From: JBPOFM01 sp038259855
GTDB lineage: Bacteria; Bacteroidota; Bacteroidia; Flavobacteriales; Flavobacteriaceae
Assembly: GCA_038259855.1 (NCBI GenBank)
Contig: JBBSOJ010000170.1
Coordinates: 1 to 7,295 of the forward strand
Direction of reading: 5' to 3'
Length of the DNA: 7,295 nucleotides
Below the pieces are notes generated by a model. That model was not told the DNA's origin. It saw nothing but the letters and a program-made list of their open reading frames with translations, and did not search any database. Both the position numbers and the translations under genes were made by a program. How positions within the stretch are numbered: the first letter of the stretch is position 1; every line of letters starts with the position of its first letter. This document shows positions 1 to 6,217 of the stretch, in pieces.

Positions 1-80
1 AAGACGTGCTGCCCCTCGACTTGCATGTGTTAGGCCTGCCGCTAGCGTTCATCCTGAGCCAGGATCAAACTCTTCATCGT
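1..80 (-). rRNA. rrs: 16S ribosomal RNA, 5' end (partial)
   Basis: Read on the minus strand, this stretch contains the universal 16S 5' segment AGAGTTTGATCCTGGCTCAG (the 27F primer site), followed by the conserved GGATGAACGCTAGC block and the ACATGCAAGTCGA block. The GCTAGCGGCAGGCCTAACAC wording is typical of Bacteroidota. The mature 5' end is placed at 80 by counting seven bases before AGAGTTTG, as in E. coli numbering. Only about the first 80 of roughly 1500 nt are present; the rest lies beyond the left edge. It will be the first gene of an rRNA operon running left, whose promoters and leader lie between here and about position 450. The V1 region is cut off, so genus assignment is not possible. 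Confidence 0.98.
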
Positions 81-270
81 TAAATTTTTAGACTCGGCTC
101 GCGCTCTGTCTGTTCTGTTCGACGACCAAAGGAATTCTCAATTCTCGGTACTCATAAATGACTTGTTCTCTTTTTGTGCAGGATACCGTTTCCGATACCC
201 CGCTACGCTGTCAATCCAATATGTTAATGAACTTATCTTTTCTGTTTCCCCACGTCGTTTCCTCCGTAAG
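81..270 (-). other. rRNA operon leader (pre-16S 5' spacer)
   Basis: This is the stretch between the nearer rRNA promoter and mature 16S, read leftward. It encodes no protein. An open frame of 72 codons crosses it on the minus strand, but it runs through the promoter and leader, has no homologous-looking segment and should not be annotated. The leader contains a boxA-like site at 222-232. RNase III processing stems cannot be assessed, because the partner strand lies past the 3' end of 16S, outside the window. Confidence 0.8.
222..232 (-). promoter_or_regulatory. boxA-like rRNA antitermination site
   Basis: On the minus strand this reads GTTCATTAACA, followed by TATTGGATTGACAGCG. It resembles the E. 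coli rrn boxA (TGCTCTTTAACA) with one change in the core, and similar GTTC-TTTGACATATTG wording precedes 16S in many Bacteroidota (from memory). It lies about 140 nt upstream of mature 16S and downstream of both promoters, as expected for a site that loads NusB/S10 antitermination factors on nascent rRNA. The identification rests on motif and position only. Confidence 0.55.
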
Positions 271-276
271 CGGGTG

Positions 277-308
277 CAAATATAAAACCCTTTTCTGATT
301 CCTGCAAA
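277..308 (-). promoter_or_regulatory. rRNA promoter P1 (proximal)
   Basis: On the minus strand the -7 box TATATTTG (284-277) matches the Bacteroidota consensus TAnnTTTG exactly. A -33 box TTTG (308-305) lies 20 bp upstream, the canonical spacing for the primary sigma factor of this phylum. Upstream of the -33 box is an A-tract (309-328 as T-runs on +), resembling an UP element. Downstream is a GC-rich discriminator, CACCCGC, typical of growth-rate and ppGpp-sensitive rRNA promoters. The predicted start is near 268-272, giving a leader of about 190 nt. Confidence 0.8.
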
Positions 309-414
309 TGTTTTTTTGTTTTTTTTCCGAAAGCTTCTTTCACCCTCCCAAACCAAAACAAAACCGCATTTTCAATGAACTTCTCTCGCCCAACGTTACC
401 GTTTTTAGCGGCTG

Positions 415-446
415 CAAATATACAACCGTTTTTCTTTTACAAACAA
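415..446 (-). promoter_or_regulatory. rRNA promoter P2 (distal)
   Basis: This is a second perfect -7 box TATATTTG on the minus strand (422-415). The -33 element is either TTG at 446-444 (21 bp spacer) or TTTG at 443-440 (17 bp spacer). A-rich tracts lie upstream (454-478 as T-runs on +) and a GC-rich CAGCCGC discriminator follows. The core is a near copy of P1: positions 405-432 match 267-294 at 24 of 28 bases, at an offset of 138 bp. The arrangement of two tandem promoters parallels P1/P2 of enterobacterial rrn operons. Confidence 0.7.
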
Positions 447-527
447 GAGAAATTTAGACTTTTTTTTAAATAATTTTTGAGCTTCTGATTTTTAATTGGT
501 TACGAACAACATTTTTTTAAATGATTG

Positions 528-535
528 CAAATGTA
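528..535 (-). promoter_or_regulatory. possible third rRNA -7 box
   Basis: On the minus strand this reads TACATTTG, a full match to TAnnTTTG, again followed by GCA as in P1 and P2. The only upstream TTG (554-552) is 16 bp away, which is too close. There is no A-tract upstream and no GC-rich discriminator. It may be a weak or remnant promoter, or chance in AT-rich DNA. Confidence 0.25.
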
Positions 536-540
536 AGTCA

Positions 541-851
541 GAGCGCTAGGTCAAGGTATTGAATCGAACCGCGGTTTACTCATGTTATATCGGTATTCGT
601 TTCGCTTCTGTTAGTTTGAAACGAGTTACCACTATGACTGTTTTATATGTAGATTTTATTCTGGTGACCTGTATTATAACTAATAATCATCTCATATGAT
701 GATCAATATCTCTTAAAGGTGGCATCTATTAATGAGAATTACTTTACAGCGAATTGTGAAAGCAACTACTCTATTAGTCATATTGAATGATTTAGCCTGT
801 AAGCTTGCTTTGTCATCTTATCAATACAACAATGTAATAGTGTCTAAATCT
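541..851. other. gene-free spacer with small palindromes
   Basis: I find no convincing gene here. Notable items are a perfect 10-bp palindrome AACCGCGGTT (567-576), a 7-bp inverted repeat TCGTTTC/GAAACGA (597-603 and 618-624, 14-nt loop), and a 6-bp inverted repeat ATCATC/GATGAT (686-691 and 698-703, 6-nt loop). A 53-codon open frame (732-893, +) starts with ATG, but it runs into the structured RNA and has no recognisable content. The spacer separates the rRNA promoters (firing left) from the structured RNA (reading right), so the RNA's promoter is expected here. The best candidate, TTTG at 809-812 with TAATAGTG at 835-842, is poor. Confidence 0.5.
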
Positions 852-957
852 GCGTTAGGGATGGAGCCATTGTTTGAGCTCTTTATGGCTTGACCTTCTC
901 AAGCCATAAAAGCGAGTGGCGAGAGCCCGACCTCGCTTTTTGGCGAGGTAACGCCCC
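852..957 (+). ncRNA. structured RNA, probable flavo-1-type element
   Basis: The segment opens with GCGTTAGGGATGGAGC, carries GAGAGCCCGACC in the middle and closes with GGTAACGCCC. From memory, these blocks fit the conserved RNA of Flavobacteriia known as flavo-1, whose function is unknown. The fold supports this. A closing stem pairs 852-856 (GCGTT) with 950-954 (AACGC). An 11-bp perfect hairpin pairs 882-892 with 900-910. A GGC-GAGA-GCC mini-hairpin with a GNRA tetraloop spans 918-927. A 7-bp hairpin pairs 930-936 (ACCTCGC) with 943-949 (GCGAGGT) and abuts the closing stem, so the two could stack. The 3' end is 5 nt from the stop codon of the oppositely oriented porin gene, so the element is not a leader of any gene in the window and is probably a free-standing small RNA. 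No strong promoter or U-tract terminator is visible. The structured-RNA call is fairly sure; the family name is less so. Confidence 0.65.
882..910. repeat. 11-bp perfect inverted repeat (hairpin)
   Basis: TTTATGGCTTG (882-892) and CAAGCCATAAA (900-910) are exact reverse complements separated by seven bases. The hairpin lies inside the proposed structured RNA as its variable arm. It is also about 50 nt past the porin stop codon on the minus strand, so it would form in a porin read-through transcript too and might protect or end that mRNA. It lacks a U-tract on the minus strand, so it is not a standard intrinsic terminator. Confidence 0.75.
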
Positions 958-962
958 TAAAC

Positions 963-2933
963 TTAAAGGAAAAAGTTCCAGACGACTCCAAAACGTATCG
1001 TAAAATCGCGATACGGGTAATTGGGCGCTGAAAAATAATCATATCCCGTAAGGCCAGAATTAAAATGTTCTGCCTTTATAAATATGCGTGTTTGTCTGAT
1101 TTTTGCATTTACGAAAAAATCCATCCGTGGAAACCCTCCCAATTGGGTGTCGTTCTGCACATAGAACTCCGACAGCACGGGATCATACGCATTCATATTA
1201 TATTTGGTGAAGTAATTAAATATGATTCCGGTCTGTAACAGTAAGGATTTTTTAAATATATGGTCTTGGAAATACAATGTGTTGCGCGTAATGATTCTTG
1301 GAACATTGAGTATGTTGGTTCCGTTGAGAACTTCTTGATACATTATAGTGTTGTCTAAAGCAAAATTACCAAACCGAAATTCTTTTTGAAGTTTGATTCT
1401 AAAGTAATTGATCGTTGCTGCGCTCTGCAATGGTTTGACAGCTCCAGCTTCATCTGTACCGAAATAGGCATAGTTGGTTATGGTATTATAATCAAATGAC
1501 GCGCGGCCCCATTTGTTGGAGTTGAGCTCAAAAGCTAATTGCTGCGTGCTGACATTGTCGTAATCAGAGCTTTTGTTCCAGTTGTAGTTGATGTAGTCAC
1601 TTTGGTACAACAACCAGTTGAAATTAGGCGCTTTTGAATTGACATTGAACAGTCCTTTTGCAAAAATATCATCTGTTAATTGGTATGACGCCATGGCCTT
1701 TAAAAAGTTTCCATCAAAATTTCCTGATATGTTGACACCAAGGTCGCCTTCAAGATCAAATTGGCCTATCTTATTTTTATAAGCGCCCCCAACAGTGATC
1801 ACATTTCCTTTCAACCGGTTGGGAATGGTCTCTCCATCTAAAATGACGAGGGCATCATAGCCATAATTATAATTGTGATAATCTACATTGAAGGCGACTT
1901 CACCAAGTAAATCATTCGCATAGTTGACAAAAACTCGATTATAGAAATTCTCAAGCGTTACTCTATCATTCAATCCTGTTTGACGGAAAGAGGCCCCTAA
2001 AACATCTGATTGGGCATCCTGCCGATATCGATAAAACTTGTCTTCCAATGACATAATATTACCGATACTCAACTGATTGGCCGAGAGTGAATCCGTTTTC
2101 TGAATCAGATTGTACTGGTGCTCCAAATGAAAACGTTTTCCCTTAAGAACATTCTCGGCATCTTCAAAATTTGGATCAAAGACACTTCGATCTAAAAACT
2201 CTTCTTCCCCTGATAAAAACCGATCGACACCTTCCGCGGAGAGTCCGCCGTTTTCTTGGTTCAGGATATCTTGCATATATATGTGTGCTCTTGCCTGATA
2301 CCTTTTACTTTTAGTTATATAATTTGAGGTGAACCTGAAATTACCAGTACTCGTTAAAATATGCTGATAGTTCCCTAAAGATCTCAATCCTTTATAGGCC
2401 AACGAAAAATTGAACTGTTTTGAAATATTGGTTGTAAAAAACGCATCTAACAGCTGTCCTTGTTCAAAGGCCGTTTTGTACATTAACTCGGAAAATGGCG
2501 TGGGGACTTGAAAGTAGTTGACATCTTCAACCTCCATATAGTTAAAGTGTTTTGCCCTGGCTGCGAAGAGGGGCATCACGTCTGTATTCTCAAAATTATA
2601 ACTCAAGGTATTATAGGACTGCCCAATGTTTGAGAATGCAATTAATTCAAAATTGTCTTTGCGTAAATAATTGTACTTATACTCTTTTTGGATGGAAAGT
2701 GTGGTGTCAACATAAGTCGTATCTCTTTTGGAAGAAACGAATTTGTACATATATATGGTAGCATCCTCATTCTTAATGCCTTCATTGGAAGTGCTTTTAG
2801 TCGATCTCTGAATGGTATCATTGGGTGAGCCGTCATCAAAACCACGTTCTGATAAAGGTTTCAATTTTTGGGCGTTCATGTTCTGAAAACATATAAATAG
2901 AAAAAAAACGCAAACGAATCTGCTCATAGACAT
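963..2933 (-). CDS. putative outer-membrane porin (Bacteroidota Porin_10-like)
   Basis: The product is a 656-residue secreted beta-barrel protein, recognised as the Bacteroidota 'putative porin' family (Pfam Porin_10 type, from memory). Residues 1-21 form a signal peptide: a short basic start, a hydrophobic run rich in F/V/I/L, and cleavage likely after NMNA before Q22. Family-like segments are YLRKDNFELIAFSNIGQ (about 89-105), VPTPFSEL (143-150), FEQGQLLDAFFT (156-167) and FNFSLAYKGLRSLG (174-187). The remainder alternates aromatic and polar residues as in transmembrane strands. It ends WNFFL, with aromatic residues just before the final Leu, consistent with an outer-membrane barrel terminus. 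Length is normal for the family as I recall it. The start at 2933 gives MSMSR; a second ATG two codons later (2927) is equally plausible. It is divergent from rnhB and convergent with the structured RNA. The substrate cannot be inferred. Confidence 0.85.
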   Translation of the reverse strand: MSMSRFVCVFFLFICFQNMNAQKLKPLSERGFDDGSPNDTIQRSTKSTSNEGIKNEDATIYMYKFVSSKRDTTYVDTTLSIQKEYKYNYLRKDNFELIAFSNIGQSYNTLSYNFENTDVMPLFAARAKHFNYMEVEDVNYFQVPTPFSELMYKTAFEQGQLLDAFFTTNISKQFNFSLAYKGLRSLGNYQHILTSTGNFRFTSNYITKSKRYQARAHIYMQDILNQENGGLSAEGVDRFLSGEEEFLDRSVFDPNFEDAENVLKGKRFHLEHQYNLIQKTDSLSANQLSIGNIMSLEDKFYRYRQDAQSDVLGASFRQTGLNDRVTLENFYNRVFVNYANDLLGEVAFNVDYHNYNYGYDALVILDGETIPNRLKGNVITVGGAYKNKIGQFDLEGDLGVNISGNFDGNFLKAMASYQLTDDIFAKGLFNVNSKAPNFNWLLYQSDYINYNWNKSSDYDNVSTQQLAFELNSNKWGRASFDYNTITNYAYFGTDEAGAVKPLQSAATINYFRIKLQKEFRFGNFALDNTIMYQEVLNGTNILNVPRIITRNTLYFQDHIFKKSLLLQTGIIFNYFTKYNMNAYDPVLSEFYVQNDTQLGGFPRMDFFVNAKIRQTRIFIKAEHFNSGLTGYDYFSAPNYPYRDFTIRFGVVWNFFL

Positions 2934-2944
2934 TAAATATTGGA

Positions 2945-2952
2945 CAAAAGTA
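2945..2952 (-). promoter_or_regulatory. porin -7 promoter box
   Basis: On the minus strand TACTTTTG matches TAnnTTTG exactly. It ends 11 bp before the porin ATG at 2933, implying a 5' leader of only a few to about 12 nt. No TTG lies at the expected -33 distance. No Shine-Dalgarno sequence is visible; the start is in an A/T-rich context (AATATTTAATG), as is usual in Flavobacteriia. Confidence 0.5.
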
Positions 2953-3003
2953 AAAATTTAAAACGGTAATGTTTTGATTTAAGTATGGAACAATCGGCCA
3001 TAA

Positions 3004-3038
3004 TTGTCGCAATGTCTGTCATGATATTTTTAACTTTA
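3004..3038 (+). promoter_or_regulatory. possible rnhB promoter
   Basis: Two overlapping -7 candidates lie just before rnhB. TATTTTTA (3025-3032) has a TTG 18 bp upstream (3004-3006). TAACTTTA (3031-3038) ends 13 bp before the TTG start codon. Each misses the final G of TAnnTTTG. The position relative to the start codon matches that of the porin and lipoprotein boxes, which is the main support. Confidence 0.35.
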
Positions 3039-3051
3039 CAAAAAACAAGTA

Positions 3052-3654
3052 TTGGCTTTAGACCTAAAATTAACTGACTTTGAATATGAGTGCGGCACCG
3101 ATGAGGCGGGTCGCGGTTGTTTGGCTGGCCCGGTAACTGCCGCCGCCGTCATATTACCTACAAATTTCAAGAACCTACTTATGAATGATTCTAAAAAACT
3201 TTCAAAAGTAAACCGGACCGTTTTAAGATCGATCATTATGGAAGAAGCCATTAGCTATTCCTTTTCTCATGTTTATGAATACGACATTGATATCATGAAT
3301 ATATTGAATGCTTCCATTTTAGCCATGCACCAAGCGATTGATGCGCTGCACATCCCGGCAGAATTTATAGCTGTAGATGGCAATCGGTTTAAACCTTATA
3401 AAGACATTCCTCACCAAACCATTATAAAAGGAGATGGTAAGTTTCTAAATATAGCGGCCGCTTCGATTATCGCCAAAACGTATCGTGATGATTATATGTC
3501 ACGAATTCACGAAGAATTTCCCATGTATAATTGGAAACAGAATAAAGGCTACCCCACTAAAGAACATCGAGATGCCATAAGAGTCTACGGCATCACAAAA
3601 TATCATCGAAAATCATTTAGATTATTACCGGAACAACTCAAATTAGACGTCTAA
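3052..3654 (+). CDS. rnhB: ribonuclease HII
   Basis: This 200-residue enzyme cleaves the RNA strand of RNA/DNA hybrids. It starts ribonucleotide excision repair by nicking 5' of single ribonucleotides in cytosolic DNA, using divalent metal. The hallmark GTDEAGRGCLAGPV (15-28) supplies catalytic D17 and E18 and the GRG backbone-recognition motif. DSKKLS is at 46-51 and VDGNRF at 108-113, with the third acidic residue D109. KGDGK (126-130) probably gives the fourth acid at D128. It is followed by the conserved IAAASIIAKTYRD (134-146) and a C-terminal HRKSFRLLPEQL. Length is typical for bacterial RNase HII. The start codon is TTG: the in-frame stop at 3031-3033 leaves no ATG or GTG before the DEAGRG motif, and the next Met (M44) would delete the active site. 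All key residues are intact. It is divergent from the porin gene and 28 bp upstream of the lipoprotein gene. Confidence 0.96.
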   Translation: MALDLKLTDFEYECGTDEAGRGCLAGPVTAAAVILPTNFKNLLMNDSKKLSKVNRTVLRSIIMEEAISYSFSHVYEYDIDIMNILNASILAMHQAIDALHIPAEFIAVDGNRFKPYKDIPHQTIIKGDGKFLNIAAASIIAKTYRDDYMSRIHEEFPMYNWKQNKGYPTKEHRDAIRVYGITKYHRKSFRLLPEQLKLDV

Positions 3655-3659
3655 CTTTT

Positions 3660-3667
3660 TATATTTG
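3660..3667 (+). promoter_or_regulatory. lipoprotein-gene -7 promoter box
   Basis: TATATTTG is a perfect TAnnTTTG box located 15 bp before the ATG at 3683 and just after the rnhB stop codon. No TTG is present 19-21 bp upstream, which falls inside the rnhB 3' end. The box suggests that the lipoprotein gene can be transcribed apart from rnhB. Its last three bases (TTG, 3665-3667) form an in-frame pseudo-start that should not be taken as the start codon. Confidence 0.5.
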
Positions 3668-3682
3668 CACAAAGATTTTAAC

Positions 3683-6118
3683 ATGAGAAAACGTTGGCTA
3701 CTTATCCCTCTAGTGCTATTTATTTTAATAGGTTGCGAAACCGATTCCAGTAGAAATCAACATCTCATTTCCTTTGCCCCAGAAAACGCCTCTATTCTTA
3801 TAAGAACCACCTCCATAGAAGGTCTTAAAAGCGTTTTTAAAAACAACGGCTTACTTAAAGATATCCTGGGTTATAAGAGTGTTGAGCGCGTGATACCCCA
3901 AATCAACTATCTAGAATTTCTTAAACCAAACGAAACACTCTTGATGACTTTTGGCAAAAGTGCCACCGATAGTTTGCAGGTGTCCCTCATCACAACTTAC
4001 CATAAAGATTTGCTCAAGTTGGACTCTGTTGCCAATCATTCCATTGAAACCTATGTCAGCAATGACTTGACCGTTTCTAAAATAACCATTGAAAATTCCA
4101 TTGTGTATTCCGCAGTAAAGGATAGCATCTTCTTTGCTTCCAATGATAAGGCCTTAACCGAATCTGCTTTTGATGAAGATGCCGTTGTTGATGAAACTTT
4201 AAAATCACTTTATGACACTGCCAACACCGAAACGAATGTTTCCATTCTGATCAACACAAAACATAACACTTTAGTACCCTCGTTCTTCTTAACGGATAGT
4301 CTTAATAAATCTCAATTTTCCAACTATTATATATTTGATGCGGATTTATCACAAGATCAACTGGTTTTTAACGGCATTACAAAAGCGACCGATTCCTCTA
4401 AAAGCTTGGTAACTGTCTTTAAAAATACGGTTCCTCAAGAACATACGATTTCAAAACTGTGTCCAACGGATGTTGATGGATTTTTAAGCTTCACATATAA
4501 TAACTATAAAACATTCAATAGCAACCTTTCCGAATTTAGAAAGGAAGCGATAGCACCATCGCCCATTTTTGATACCGCTACTGAATTGGGCGTGATTTAC
4601 AAAGATGGTAATGAAGCTATTATTTTGAATTCGCTAGATGCAGTTGCGCTTGGCGATTTACTTCTTACCCAAAATAGCATTGAAACTTACCGGGAAGTGG
4701 ACATTTATCCGTATGATAACCCCGAACTTTTTGCGACTTCTTTCGCTCCTTTTATCACGTACACCAAAGCTACACGGTATGCCAATCTCGATAATTATTT
4801 TGTATTTACCGACAGTGATGTTTTAATGAAGGCGATTATATCAGATTTTCAGAATGCCTCTACGCTTTCAGAAACGGCCGCTTTTAAAAGTATGATGGAA
4901 CAATTGAGCGACGAGTCGTCCTTATTGACCTATGGAAATTCCGCACGTTTGAACGAATTGTTAAACACCAATTTTGCTGAAGACCTTGTTTTGACCGATG
5001 CTAACTCCATGTCATCTGCAATTCAATTTATTCAAGACAGCGATTTTGCCCATGTCAATGCCATTATTAAACACTATAAAGGAAGGTCAACCAGCAATTC
5101 GGTTTCCGAAGATATCAGCATCGTCCTTGAAGACGATTTGATGACAGATCCCCAATTTGTGGATAATCACACCAATAATCAATTGGAGTTGGTGGTACAG
5201 GACATTAAGAATAACCTCTATCTTATTTCAAATGACGGAAAGGTTCTTTGGAAAAAACAGCTTGAAGGCAAACTTTTAGGCAAGGTAAAACAAATAGATA
5301 TGTTTAAAAATGGGCGATTGCAATTAGCCTTTGCCACCTCTAATCGCGTTTATGTTTTAGATCGTGACGGTAAGGATGTATCGCCATTTCCGTTGAAGTT
5401 CAATGACCAGATTACCCAACCACTTTCTGTATTCGATTATGATAATAAACGGGATTACCGCTTAATGGTGATTCAAGGTAAGTCTGTTTTAATGTATGAC
5501 AAACTAGGTAAGATCGTTACGGGCTTTACGTATAAAAAAGCAGACAATACCATTAACACCCAGCCCGAACATTTTAGAATAGGCAAGAAAGATTATATCG
5601 TATTTGTCCAAGGCAACGAATTGGAGATAATTGATCGTGTCGGAAAAACGCGCATCACCGTGAAAAACAATATTTCCTTTTCTGACAACCCTATCTATTT
5701 ATATAACAACCAATTTACCGCAACCACTAAAACGGGCGATTTGATTCAAATTGATACCAATGGTAAAATGAGTAGCATGAATCTCAAACTTGGTGAAAAA
5801 CATGCGATGACTTCCACCAATAAAACATTGGTGACCTTATCCGATAATATACTAACGATAAAATCAAACAAAATAGAAATGGATTATGGCGTTTATACAA
5901 CGCCAAAAATCTTCTATTTGAATGATAAGATTTACGTATCACTCACGGATCTTCAAACGAATAAGGTATATCTGTTTGACAGTCTTGGCAAGAGCATCAA
6001 TAATTTTCCGGTGTTTGGCAATTCATCCATAGAACTTGATAATATCGATGGCAGTCGCGGATTGGAGTTTGTAACGAAAGGTGACAGCAATTCCATTTTG
6101 ATTTATCAGATGAATTAA
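3683..6118 (+). CDS. large lipoprotein with C-terminal propeller-like repeats, function unknown
   Basis: The product is an 811-residue predicted lipoprotein with no function I can name. The ATG at 3683 is preferred to the in-frame TTG at 3665, because it gives a clean type II signal (MRKRWLLIP..., hydrophobic core, lipobox LIGC with Cys18) and because the TTG lies inside a promoter box. After Cys18 comes ETDSS, an acidic start that might favour surface export in Bacteroidota, though this is uncertain. Residues about 19-500 form an N-terminal region that is mixed alpha/beta by appearance, vaguely like DUF3352-type proteins. From about 505 to the end, seven repeats share a core of the type hYhhDxxGK. 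They begin near 512 (LYLISNDGK), 556 (VYVLDRDGK), 602 (VLMYDKLGK), 647 (LEIIDRVGK), 687 (LIQIDTNGK), 723 (ILTIKSNK, degenerate) and 762 (VYLFDSLGK). The 36-46 residue spacing fits blades of a beta-propeller of PQQ/WD-like type. The C-terminus is complete. A role in envelope protein interaction or assembly is only a guess. Confidence 0.8.
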   Translation: MRKRWLLIPLVLFILIGCETDSSRNQHLISFAPENASILIRTTSIEGLKSVFKNNGLLKDILGYKSVERVIPQINYLEFLKPNETLLMTFGKSATDSLQVSLITTYHKDLLKLDSVANHSIETYVSNDLTVSKITIENSIVYSAVKDSIFFASNDKALTESAFDEDAVVDETLKSLYDTANTETNVSILINTKHNTLVPSFFLTDSLNKSQFSNYYIFDADLSQDQLVFNGITKATDSSKSLVTVFKNTVPQEHTISKLCPTDVDGFLSFTYNNYKTFNSNLSEFRKEAIAPSPIFDTATELGVIYKDGNEAIILNSLDAVALGDLLLTQNSIETYREVDIYPYDNPELFATSFAPFITYTKATRYANLDNYFVFTDSDVLMKAIISDFQNASTLSETAAFKSMMEQLSDESSLLTYGNSARLNELLNTNFAEDLVLTDANSMSSAIQFIQDSDFAHVNAIIKHYKGRSTSNSVSEDISIVLEDDLMTDPQFVDNHTNNQLELVVQDIKNNLYLISNDGKVLWKKQLEGKLLGKVKQIDMFKNGRLQLAFATSNRVYVLDRDGKDVSPFPLKFNDQITQPLSVFDYDNKRDYRLMVIQGKSVLMYDKLGKIVTGFTYKKADNTINTQPEHFRIGKKDYIVFVQGNELEIIDRVGKTRITVKNNISFSDNPIYLYNNQFTATTKTGDLIQIDTNGKMSSMNLKLGEKHAMTSTNKTLVTLSDNILTIKSNKIEMDYGVYTTPKIFYLNDKIYVSLTDLQTNKVYLFDSLGKSINNFPVFGNSSIELDNIDGSRGLEFVTKGDSNSILIYQMN

Positions 6119-6217
6119 ACGAAGACGGCTTCATTAAACATGAGTCTCCCATGACAGGTGATTTAAATTTCCTCGGAAACATCCATATTTTTAATTTTTA
6201 TACTATAACCCCCAATC
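6119..6217 (+). other. short intergenic spacer with weak promoter-like sequence
   Basis: This gap lies between the lipoprotein and NA37-type genes. A TAATTTTT at 6192-6199 misses only the final G of TAnnTTTG and lies 18 bp before the next ATG, but no TTG occurs at -33 distance. A small TTTC-CTCG-GAAA inverted repeat lies upstream of T-rich DNA (about 6168-6200). It is too short to call a terminator with confidence. Confidence 0.3.

Noticed and set aside
138..356. 72-codon open frame on the minus strand (MVWEGERSF...)
   Set aside because: It overlaps the rRNA leader and promoter P1, is very rich in Arg/Lys as expected from translating such DNA, and looks like no protein I know.
557..576. tRNA T-arm-like GGTTCGATTC on the minus strand
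   Set aside because: Only the loop wording matches; the five-base stem beside it does not pair, and no anticodon arm or CCA end is present.
732..893. 53-codon open frame on + (MRITLQRIVKATTLLVI...)
   Set aside because: It runs into the conserved part of the structured RNA, has no convincing ribosome-binding context or known homology, and its length is within chance for this DNA.
2552..2845. Two 67-69 codon open frames inside the porin gene (one per strand)
   Set aside because: They are shadows of the porin coding sequence, with no initiation signal and no family resemblance.
3036..3251. 71-codon minus-strand open frame opposite rnhB
   Set aside because: It is antisense to the catalytic motif region of rnhB, whose codon constraints explain the open frame.
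6119..6217. Intrinsic terminator after the lipoprotein gene
   Set aside because: The only inverted repeats (GAAG/CTTC near 6119-6132 and TTTC/GAAA near 6168-6180) have 4-bp stems and no adjacent U-tract of the right form.
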